Shown piece after piece: positions 19,539 to 27,809 of a stretch of DNA of 64,000 nt. Within the stretch, counting starts at the first letter, position 1. Each line of letters begins with the position of its first letter. The translations under genes were made by a program, and so were the position numbers. The notes beneath the pieces are model-generated. The model did not search any database, had not been told where the DNA came from, and was given only the letters and a program-made list of their open reading frames with translations. The stretch comes from Verrucomicrobiota bacterium (lineage in GTDB: Bacteria; Verrucomicrobiota; Kiritimatiellia; SS1-B-03-39; UBA6053): NCBI GenBank assembly GCA_020831635.1, contig JAFIGC010000001.1, positions 57,217 to 121,216 on the forward strand, in the 5' to 3' direction.

Positions 19539-21263
19539 ATGGTGGAAACAGTAACCGATAAATTGTTCGATGCCCTTGTTCGGCGTTATGAATTGAGTGA
19601 AGATCAGCTTGACGAGGCCGCGTCCAAAGCCGAGGCGGAGGACTTGACCTTGGAAGAAAGCTTGATCGCCCTTGACATGATCCCGACCGAAGCCATCTCC
19701 ATCGCCTTGGCCGAAAGCGCCGACACGGTTCCTTTTGAACTCTCCCTCCTGAAGCTCGACCCGCTTCTCCTCGCGGATTTGCCTATCCAGCAAATGAAGC
19801 GCCACCAGATTTTGCCCATCTCACGGATCGGGAAGACCTTGACCGTTGCCATTGCCGACCCCTACAACGTCATCGCCTTGGAGGCGATTTCCGGCGCATC
19901 GGGGTTGAAGCTCATGACCGTGGTCGTGCCAGAAAAAATTCTCGAAACCGCCGTGGATCAACTGCTCACGGAATCTGAAAAGGGTGGTGATCTCGAGGAA
20001 ACCCTGGAGCAGTTCAATGCCGATGCGGAATTGAGCACCGTCACCGGCGGCCGTGACAACTACGACATGGATGAGATGGCCCAGAGTGCGGACGGCAAGC
20101 CGGTCATCCGCATCGTCAACTCCGTTTTCGTGGAGGCGCTGCGTACCCGGGCCAGCGATATTCACATTGAACCGGATCTGGACACCTGCCGGGTTCGCTA
20201 TCGTGTGGACGGGGTGCTCATCGAATCCGGCAATCCGCCCAAGTCCCTGATGAACGCCATCGTCTCCCGCATTAAAATCATGTCCAACCTCGACATTGCG
20301 GAACGGCGGGTCCCCCAGGACGGGCGTTGCCGCATTCGGGCCCTGGACAAAGAAGTCGATATCCGTGTCAGTATTCTCCCCGTCATTCACGGGGAGAAAA
20401 TCGTGATGCGTATCCTCGACAAAACGAATCTGCCCAAAGGGTTGGGAGATCTGGGGCTGGACGACTATTCCAAAAATGCATTCGGTCGTGCCCTCGCGCA
20501 GCCGTACGGGATGATCTTCGTCACCGGCCCCACCGGTTCCGGCAAAACCACCACCCTGTATTCCGCCCTGCAAGAGCTGAACGACCCCGAAACCAACATC
20601 GTCACCGTCGAAGATCCGGTGGAATACCAGTTGTCCGGTATCAACCAAGTGCAGACCCATGCCGAAGTCGGGCTGACCTTTGCGGCCGGATTGCGCTCCA
20701 TCTTGCGTCAGGACCCCGACATCGTCCTCGTTGGCGAAGTCCGCGATTTCGAAACCGCCTCCATCGCCGTGCAGGCGGCGCTCACCGGACACTTGGTGCT
20801 CAGCACCCTGCACACCAACGATGCCCCCGGCGCCGTGGCCCGTTTGCACAACATGGGCCTCGAACCCTTTATGTTGGCCTCCGCGCTCATTCTCGCCCAG
20901 GCCCAGCGACTCTATCGCCGGCTTTGCCCCAACTGCAAAACCGCGGCCAAAATCACCATGGACGATTTGCGGGCCAACCACTTTCGCCTCGATGACCTGG
21001 ATTTTCAGGAAAAAGAGATTTTCGTGGCTGGTAAATGCCCGAAATGCAACCAGCTTGGTTTCAAAGGACGCGGCGGCATCATGGAGATCATGGAGATCAG
21101 CGAACCCATCCGGGAAATGATCATGAAAGGGGCCAATGGCGATGATTTACGCCGCACCGCCGTCCAACAAGGCATGATCACCCTGCAACGCGCCGGACTC
21201 AACAAAGTCTTCGATGGCCTCACCACCATCGACGAAGTCCTCCGCATCACCAGCTCCGCCTAA
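19539..21263 (+). CDS. GspE/PilB-family secretion/pilus assembly ATPase
   Basis: VTGPTGSGKTTTLYSALQELNDPETNIVTVEDPVEYQL, RSILRQDPDIVLVGEVRDFETASIAVQAALTGHLVLSTLHTNDAPGAVARL, CxxC pairs (CPNC, CPKC). ATG 19539 preferred over the TTG at 19503. Confidence 0.95.
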   Translation: MVETVTDKLFDALVRRYELSEDQLDEAASKAEAEDLTLEESLIALDMIPTEAISIALAESADTVPFELSLLKLDPLLLADLPIQQMKRHQILPISRIGKTLTVAIADPYNVIALEAISGASGLKLMTVVVPEKILETAVDQLLTESEKGGDLEETLEQFNADAELSTVTGGRDNYDMDEMAQSADGKPVIRIVNSVFVEALRTRASDIHIEPDLDTCRVRYRVDGVLIESGNPPKSLMNAIVSRIKIMSNLDIAERRVPQDGRCRIRALDKEVDIRVSILPVIHGEKIVMRILDKTNLPKGLGDLGLDDYSKNAFGRALAQPYGMIFVTGPTGSGKTTTLYSALQELNDPETNIVTVEDPVEYQLSGINQVQTHAEVGLTFAAGLRSILRQDPDIVLVGEVRDFETASIAVQAALTGHLVLSTLHTNDAPGAVARLHNMGLEPFMLASALILAQAQRLYRRLCPNCKTAAKITMDDLRANHFRLDDLDFQEKEIFVAGKCPKCNQLGFKGRGGIMEIMEISEPIREMIMKGANGDDLRRTAVQQGMITLQRAGLNKVFDGLTTIDEVLRITSSA

Positions 21264-21292
21264 ACATCCAACTTGCCGGTACGCTATAAACT

Positions 21293-22321
21293 CTATGCTT
21301 TTGCATAAGATTGTGTATCCGCTGTTTCAATCCATCGACCGGGAATCATCATATGTTTGGTGACTTTGGGCCAGCCTTTTTCATTGCGTTGCATGTGGGC
21401 GGTGAGCATGTCGATGGCGGCGCGTCCGATTTCCCCGGGTTGTTGATCGATGCCGGGAAATCCTTCCGCGCAACATGCGGAAGCATAACGGGGCGGTTGC
21501 GCCTCTCCCATTTCCCGCATCAATTTCCGGACGGCCTTTTCAATGGTGGGATTCGGTATGATCAAGGCGTCTGGTTTCTGTTTCGCGATCCAAGACGTAA
21601 AGCGTTTTTCAATTTCCGCGTCGTTCCCCTGCCAGACCATGACCGGGCAGGGCTTCCGGTTTAAGGTTTCAAGGCAATACTGATAGAGCATCCGTGGCCC
21701 GGCATGGTGTTGTCGACGGTCCAGATCCGGCCAAGAGATCAGGCCCGGTTTTTGGGCCCCCCGCATTTCCAAATGCTGACGGATTAATTCCATGTTGTGG
21801 GCATGATCGGGCAGTACCTCATGTACGGGAAAGGGTTCCGTAAAAGAGGTGACGCTCACCACGGTGATCTGATCCATCTCCAGTGCGGGCGGGGGGCTGT
21901 TTTTGACGCGTGGCAGAAGCAGAAGCCCCTCGATGTTACGTGCCTTCAGGACCCGGTTCAGGGTTCGGAGGCTTTCCGGTGTCATCTCCACGGGGAATCG
22001 GTTGACCACATATCCAAGATCTTGTGCACGACCCGTCGCTCCACGAAGCAAGTCTTTGGAAAAGGCATCCGGATACGGCTCCACGGGCAATAAAAACCCC
22101 ACCACCGTTTCAAAACGTTTTTCGCGCATCCCCCGCATGTGGGACATAAGCTTTCCCAAGTGGGGATCCGGCACATAGCCCAAATCTTTTGCGGCTTTGT
22201 TGACTTTTTTTACGGTTTCGGGGGAGATGCGCGGATCGTTTTTCAGTACTCGGCTCACCGTCGATTGGTGTACACCGGAACGTTCCGCGATTTCACGCAG
22301 GGAGGGGCCTTTGTTTTTCAT
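21293..22321 (-). CDS. LacI-family transcriptional regulator
   Basis: MKNKGPSLREIAERSGVHQSTVSRVLKNDPRISPETVKKVNKAAKDLGYVPDPHLGKLMSHMR; C-terminal IGRAAIDMLTAHMQRNEKGWP. Internal ATG chosen as start. Confidence 0.92.
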   Translation of the reverse strand: MKNKGPSLREIAERSGVHQSTVSRVLKNDPRISPETVKKVNKAAKDLGYVPDPHLGKLMSHMRGMREKRFETVVGFLLPVEPYPDAFSKDLLRGATGRAQDLGYVVNRFPVEMTPESLRTLNRVLKARNIEGLLLLPRVKNSPPPALEMDQITVVSVTSFTEPFPVHEVLPDHAHNMELIRQHLEMRGAQKPGLISWPDLDRRQHHAGPRMLYQYCLETLNRKPCPVMVWQGNDAEIEKRFTSWIAKQKPDALIIPNPTIEKAVRKLMREMGEAQPPRYASACCAEGFPGIDQQPGEIGRAAIDMLTAHMQRNEKGWPKVTKHMMIPGRWIETADTQSYAKA

Positions 22322-22322
22322 C

Positions 22323-22338
22323 ATGCAACCATGCATGA
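22323..22338. promoter_or_regulatory. Putative LacI-type operator ATGCAACCATGCATGA
   Basis: ATGCA-N4-TGCAT palindrome abutting the LacI start; 13/16 identical to sites at 41858 and 50680. Confidence 0.55.
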
Positions 22339-22411
22339 AGAACGGGTTGTCTGTCAAGCTCCTTTCATGGCATGATGACCGCGTTATAAACCCCCAGCCC
22401 AAGGACTTGTC

Positions 22412-23245
22412 ATGAATTATAAACAACGCACTCTTCTTTTAGGAGCCGTTTTTCTCGGAGCCACCGCCTCCGCCGCCATCGTTTTCCAAGATGATTTCAG
22501 CACCGGCACCGCCGCCGATGCCGGATATTTTCACTTCGGCACCACGGGCTCCAACTTGGCGACTGACAATTCGGGCGGCACGCTTGATTACGCTTACACC
22601 AGCTCTGCGGCCAACCGGTCCGGGGTTTACAAGACGTTTTCCGGACAAACCTTGGCCGTAGGAGAGATCCTTACCTTATCTTTTTCGATAGACGGCCGCA
22701 CATTGCGTTCCGGCGAAAATCATGCATTCCGTTGGGCCATTGGCAACTTGGGTGATCCTTCGGCCATCACGGTCTCAGGGGGAGGGCCCTTTGGTTCGGA
22801 CCTGGACTCCGCAACCCCATTGGACGGCGGCACACGGGAAATGTACCAGTTTTCCGCGAGCACCGGCGCAACAAATGGTTTTGGCCAATATGTAACCGGC
22901 TCATCTTCGCCCGTTCACAACGCGGGAGGATCCGCCACGGCCATTACCAGCTTCAGCGGCCCCGCGAGCATCGGCACAACGGGAGACGCTACCGTGGTGT
23001 TGTCGATCACCCGTACGGCTACCGGATTTGAATTTGACCAAACTGCGTTTGGCAGTAGCACCTCTGGAACCTTGGTTGGAGGCACGGATTTTTTCAACGC
23101 CCTCGCGTTCAGTATGAATAATGCCGGTGATTATGACTTTTCCTTGAGTGATGTCACCGTTTCCGTGATTCCCGAGCCCTCTACTTTGCTGTTATTGGGG
23201 ATTTCTTTGATTTCCGCACTGGCATTGAGACGCCGCAACGCGTAA
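22412..23245 (+). CDS. PEP-CTERM sorting domain protein
   Basis: Signal peptide MNYKQRTLLLGAVFLGATASAA; C-terminus VIPEPSTLLLLGISLISALALRRRNA. Confidence 0.92.
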   Translation: MNYKQRTLLLGAVFLGATASAAIVFQDDFSTGTAADAGYFHFGTTGSNLATDNSGGTLDYAYTSSAANRSGVYKTFSGQTLAVGEILTLSFSIDGRTLRSGENHAFRWAIGNLGDPSAITVSGGGPFGSDLDSATPLDGGTREMYQFSASTGATNGFGQYVTGSSSPVHNAGGSATAITSFSGPASIGTTGDATVVLSITRTATGFEFDQTAFGSSTSGTLVGGTDFFNALAFSMNNAGDYDFSLSDVTVSVIPEPSTLLLLGISLISALALRRRNA

Positions 23246-23317
23246 ATTCATTCCACCTGTTCTCCTTCACCCGCCTGGCGGGACTTCCCTGTCCCCCGGG
23301 CCTTTCGGAATCCGTTT

Positions 23318-25303
23318 ATGAAAACATCTCTCTTCGTCCTGCCTGCCGTTTTGATGACCGCCTGTTGTTACCGGGGGCCGTTACCATCCCCCCCCGAGAG
23401 CGGATCGGAATCCGTATCGCCGGTGGCCGGGTTTGACAGTGGTTTTTCTCCCGTGAATCGGAAGGCCGGGGTGGATGAGTCCTCGATCCGGGAAGTCATC
23501 CATGTTCTGGCCGGGGCGGAGGCGGGAAACGGAACCGAGGATGCGCCCTTCGGCACGCTGATGGCCGCCCGTACCCGTTTGTTAGCTTTGCTGGAGGCGG
23601 GGACGCCCGTGAAGCTGCGGATTGGGCCGGGACTGTATCGCGAGGATGTGTCCGACTTTTTACGGTTAAAACAATCCTCCGAGGCGGTTCAAAACACTCC
23701 GCTGATCATCGAAGGAGCGCCGAACGGCGGCACCATCCTTTCGGGTTCCGTCCCCTTTGAGGCCGAGTGGCACCCTTGGGAAGGGGACGAAACGTTGTGG
23801 GGGGCGGAATGGCCGCATCATTGGGAGCCCGATCCAGGTCCCTGGGTCGCCACCTTCGGACATCCGGAAATTCGCGATGAGACCGCCCGCCGGGAGGCGC
23901 TGGTGGTGGACGGGGGAATGAAACGCCTGCGGGCCATGGAGAAATGGGCCTGGCATCAACCCGGTGGCGCACCTGGTGCCGACGCGGGTGGACGTCCCCT
24001 AGGGCGGGTGAATCCGGGTTCCATGCGGTTTGAGGGCATGGTCACGGAATCGGTGTCCGATTTTCTACGCGAACCCGGGGATTTCACGGTGGTATCCCAT
24101 CCCGAGGCGCCCGAAGCCCTGCACGGGCGAATTTTCCTTCGGCTTGCCCCCGACGAGGGGCCGCCGCGGAATGTGGAACTCCCGCTTTTGCGTCACCGGG
24201 ATTCTCCGGTCATGCGGATTGCGTTTAAAAACAATTTGGTCCTACGCAACCTCACCTTCACCCATGCCAACAGTGGTTATCTCAGTTCCGCTTTGCTGAT
24301 CGCCGATGCGGAAAATGTGCTGATTGAGGATTGTCACTTCATGCACAATGTGAACAGCGGACTGATTTTGCAGCGGTCCGAACGGGTGACGCTGCGGCGT
24401 GTGGTGGCCACGCACAATGGCCAGAAGGGGATCGGCGTGGGCAACACCCGGAATCTGTTGCTGGAAGATTGCGAAACCTCCTACAACAATATTCGGGGAC
24501 ACTGGACGAATTTCCGCCGTTGGGATCCAGCGGGCATCAAGTTGGGGAATGTCCATCAGGTTCACTTTTTGCGGCACACGGCCATCGGCAACTACGGCGG
24601 GGGTGTTTGGTGGGACGTGTATTGCACGGATATGCTGGTGGACCGCTCGCTCCTCTATGGAAATGGCCGTTTGGGGTTGGAAATGGAATTGGCCGGTCCG
24701 GGAGAGGGGAACTGGGAGATCCGCAACTCCATCGTCGCCTGGAATACCGGTGCGGGCGTCTTCATTTCCATGGCCGCCAACACCCGGGTGCTGAACAACG
24801 TATTGGCCCACAATGGCGGTGGAGAATTGGAGGCGGAAATCTCTCGGGGTCAGGTGGTGTTCAAGGTCCGCCGTCACGCCGTGAAAGGGCCGAAATCCGC
24901 GGAAGAATGGCAGTCGGTCACCCTCCGTGACAATCTGATGTTTGCCGACGAGGGCCAGCATTTCATCACCTTTTTACGGCGGAACATCGAGCCCGCGGAG
25001 CAAATTCCCTATGTGCTCGATGTGCTGGATGCGGACCGGAATCGCTACGTCTCCGAAATACCCGAAGCGGGCTTCCGGCTGATCGACAAACCCTACGGCG
25101 ACTTCAATGAATGGCGGGGTCTTCTCGCTGTTCGTCAGCCCGACGTCCCCCAAGAGGCGAATTCCGTCCGCGAAACCGGTCCCGCACCCGACCTGGCCCA
25201 TTGGGCCCGTATGCTCGGAACTCCCTGGGATGCGGAGAAAATTCAGGCTTGGCATGATTTGCGGGATGCCGGACCTTTTGCATTGGAAAACTTCGGACTC
25301 TGA
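23318..25303 (+). CDS. Right-handed parallel beta-helix lipoprotein (polysaccharide-lyase/DUF1565-like)
   Basis: 661 aa; lipobox-like LMTACCYRG; GTEDAPFGTLMAARTRL; repeats of NLVLRNLTFTHANSGYL...NVLIEDCHFMHNVNSGLILQRSERVTLRRVVATHNGQKGIGV. Confidence 0.8.
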   Translation: MKTSLFVLPAVLMTACCYRGPLPSPPESGSESVSPVAGFDSGFSPVNRKAGVDESSIREVIHVLAGAEAGNGTEDAPFGTLMAARTRLLALLEAGTPVKLRIGPGLYREDVSDFLRLKQSSEAVQNTPLIIEGAPNGGTILSGSVPFEAEWHPWEGDETLWGAEWPHHWEPDPGPWVATFGHPEIRDETARREALVVDGGMKRLRAMEKWAWHQPGGAPGADAGGRPLGRVNPGSMRFEGMVTESVSDFLREPGDFTVVSHPEAPEALHGRIFLRLAPDEGPPRNVELPLLRHRDSPVMRIAFKNNLVLRNLTFTHANSGYLSSALLIADAENVLIEDCHFMHNVNSGLILQRSERVTLRRVVATHNGQKGIGVGNTRNLLLEDCETSYNNIRGHWTNFRRWDPAGIKLGNVHQVHFLRHTAIGNYGGGVWWDVYCTDMLVDRSLLYGNGRLGLEMELAGPGEGNWEIRNSIVAWNTGAGVFISMAANTRVLNNVLAHNGGGELEAEISRGQVVFKVRRHAVKGPKSAEEWQSVTLRDNLMFADEGQHFITFLRRNIEPAEQIPYVLDVLDADRNRYVSEIPEAGFRLIDKPYGDFNEWRGLLAVRQPDVPQEANSVRETGPAPDLAHWARMLGTPWDAEKIQAWHDLRDAGPFALENFGL

Positions 25304-25397
25304 GCTGAATCCGAAGAAGGAAGATGGCTTTTTCCTGGCTTTTGTTGAGATGAAACTTGGGAGAAGCGTTTGCGGACAGGCGTGTCCGCGATCCGTT

Positions 25398-26675
25398 TTA
25401 GGGCGAGAGGGCTTCGCGTGAGGTGATTTTCACCCCTTTGGGAAACTCCAATGGGCCTGCGAGCAGGGGGTCGTTGGTTTTTTTCATCCAGGCGGCCAGT
25501 CGCCGCTCCATTTGCCCGCGCAACGTGGCGTAGGCCGGATCGTGGGCAAGATTGCGGCGTTCCTGGGGATCAAAGCGCAGATCGTAGAGTTGCACGGCCT
25601 CGCGGGGGCGGTCCGCCCAGCCCGCCTCGACCCACTCGTCTTTGGCCCCGCCGGGATCGACGTTACCGAGGGGACGCCGCAGGTCGTCATCGAACAGGCG
25701 GATGTAGCTGGCGGTTTTGGTGCGCACCATGCGCATGGGTTCGAAGCAGGCGTGCACGTTGACTTCCGCGAAGGTGTCTTCGCGGATCTCCGTGGTCGGG
25801 TCCGCAAAAAGGGGACGCAGGCTGTGGCCGTGCAAATCTCCGGGAATGGCGAGCCCGGTCATGTCCAGCAAGGTGGGCAGCAGGTCCAAATGGCTGCAGA
25901 GGGCGTCGCAGGCCCGGCCTGTCGGGATATCGGGGCCGCGCAGGAGAAAGGTGACCCCCGTGCCGTGCGCGGTGAGGTTGCATTTCATATCGGGGAAGGA
26001 CACGCCATGGTCGGTGGTGATCACCACCAGGGTATTGTCGCGCTGACCGGAGGCGTCCAGGGCGGCCAGCACTTCGCCGATGGCCCGGTCGGTCAGGGCC
26101 ACGGTGCCGTGGTAGTCGGCCATGTCCTTGCGGATTCGGGGGGTGTCAGGCAGTGGCGCGGGTACCGTTAAGGTGTCGGGATTGTCCCGCTCCGGATCAT
26201 GGGGAAGGAATTCTCGGTGGGGATAAAACAAGCCCACCCAGAGATACCAAGGGGATTCCGGGGCGTTGTGCAGGAAGCTGGCGGCCTGTTGTGCGGTGGA
26301 CAGGTCCCGGTTCATCTCGGGAAGGTCGGGAAAGACTTCGTCGTAGATGGGGTCGGGGGTGGCCTCCGCGTATTCATGTTGTAAACCGGCGCGGGCGGTG
26401 TGATAGCCATTGTCCGCCAGAATACGGGCCAGATGTCGCGAAGGATCGTTGAAGTTAAAGCCGCGGTGGGTGAGGCCGAGCATGCCCGCCTCATGGGCGG
26501 TGCGTCCCGTGAGCATGGCCGCGCGGCTGGGGGAACAGGTGGGGGCCGCGCAATGGGCGTCTCGGAAAATCAATCCTTCCCGGGCGAACCGTTTGAGGAC
26601 GGGGGTGGGGGTGGCATGTCCGTAGGCGCTGTTATAACGGCCCATGTCGTGGGCATGCAGGATGAGGATGTTCAT
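25398..26675 (-). CDS. Sulfatase (alkaline-phosphatase superfamily, type I formylglycine)
   Basis: MNILILHAHDMGRYNSAYG..., CAAPTCSPSRAAMLTGRTAHEAGML (CxPSR FGly motif), VVITTDHGVSFPDMK. Confidence 0.92.
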   Translation of the reverse strand: MNILILHAHDMGRYNSAYGHATPTPVLKRFAREGLIFRDAHCAAPTCSPSRAAMLTGRTAHEAGMLGLTHRGFNFNDPSRHLARILADNGYHTARAGLQHEYAEATPDPIYDEVFPDLPEMNRDLSTAQQAASFLHNAPESPWYLWVGLFYPHREFLPHDPERDNPDTLTVPAPLPDTPRIRKDMADYHGTVALTDRAIGEVLAALDASGQRDNTLVVITTDHGVSFPDMKCNLTAHGTGVTFLLRGPDIPTGRACDALCSHLDLLPTLLDMTGLAIPGDLHGHSLRPLFADPTTEIREDTFAEVNVHACFEPMRMVRTKTASYIRLFDDDLRRPLGNVDPGGAKDEWVEAGWADRPREAVQLYDLRFDPQERRNLAHDPAYATLRGQMERRLAAWMKKTNDPLLAGPLEFPKGVKITSREALSP

Positions 26676-26835
26676 CCCGCAGATGTATAATTCAGGGAGA
26701 GGGAGTCAAGAAATTCCGACGGACGATCCTCAGTTGCCCAGGGTTGCACCGAGTTATATAATAAGTTCATAACATAAGGGGTTATATGAAAATTTTCCCC
26801 AATTGGATTCAGCAGGGGTCTTGTTCGATTTTTTT

Positions 26836-26923
26836 TTCGTGATCGTAATCGTACGCGTAATCGTAATCGAACCCCAGAAACGTTTTTTCGATCACGATTA
26901 CGATCAGGATTACGATTACGAAA
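26836..26923. repeat. Long imperfect hairpin of hexamer-like units (copy B)
   Basis: TTCGTGATCGTAATCGTACGCGTAATCGTAATCGAA / TCGATCACGATTACGATCAGGATTACGATTACGAA arms of ~36 nt around CCCCAGAAACGTTTTT. Confidence 0.85.
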
Positions 26924-26999
26924 GCAGTTTCCTCTCTTTGGAAATTCCGCTAAATCATTATCTTAAAGGGATGTAGTCCTGCAAACTTTTCAACCCTGC

Positions 27000-27573
27000 T
27001 CAGTTGCCGGGAGCCCGCCAACCCGGCCATCCCCATGGATGTTGCTGCTGGCGGTTGCCGGAGATGTCCCGCCACAAGGGGTCCACCAATTCGGTGGCCA
27101 CCCGACCATCCACATAGAGGATGTTGGCGCTGTCTCCGCGCCCCTGGCGACGGTCCAGCAGGGCGTCCGCCGAGCCGGGGCGGAGCGGGCGATTGCAGGT
27201 GGTGGAATCTCCGGCAAGGATGACCTGGCTGGTGTCGGAAATGTGATGCAATCTTCATTGAAAGCCTCCCTGCTCGTCCTCATGACCGTTGATATATATA
27301 TTCATGCCATAGTCGGCGTAGTTTCCGCTGCGGGTAAGGTTTTTGCTGTTGGGACAGGCATATACCCCCACGGGACGTTCGCCAATACTGGCATTGAGGT
27401 CATCCAGGGAAAATCCAGCCAGATACGGGGCAATGGCCACATGCCAGGTCCGCCGGTCCAACGCGCCCGCGGTTCCGATCTCATAGGGGAACATTCCCCG
27501 GTTTTCCAGGGCGTACTGCGTGAAACCCAAGCCGATTTGGCGTAAATTTGACAAGCCGGCGACGGTTTTGGTG
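27000..27573 (-). pseudogene. Decayed type-II-pseudopilin-like gene (duplicate of 30385-31077)
   Basis: Homologous to the intact copy from TKTVAGLSNLRQIGLGFTQYALENRGMFPYEIGTAGALDRRTWHV... to ...GWPGWRAPGN. It lacks the N-terminal FTLIE helix and has an in-frame TGA (EQGGFQ*RLHHISDTS vs EQGGFQRRLFHIPDTS). Confidence 0.85.
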
Positions 27574-27809
27574 CAGGCGGGGTTGTCGACCCTGCCGATT
27601 TTCATGATACCGGTGGCCTGGTTTTTCGATGGCAACGCCCCCAGCCGACGTTCTTTGGTATGTGGGGTTTTGGCCATTGTGTTGGTGATTCTCACGATTT
27701 ATGGCAACGAATTTGTCACCGTCAATGGTCGCTGAAAGATGTTCTTTGGAAGCGTCAAGATTCTGAAATAAATATTTGTTTTCATCAGCAGTCGCTATAT
27801 GATCGGTTC

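Noticed and set aside
26836-26923. Simple Rho-independent terminator interpretation of the hairpin
   Set aside because: The arms are much longer than typical and built of repeated hexamers. On the plus strand the T-run precedes the stem instead of following it. A minor terminator role on the minus strand (poly-T elsewhere) cannot be excluded.
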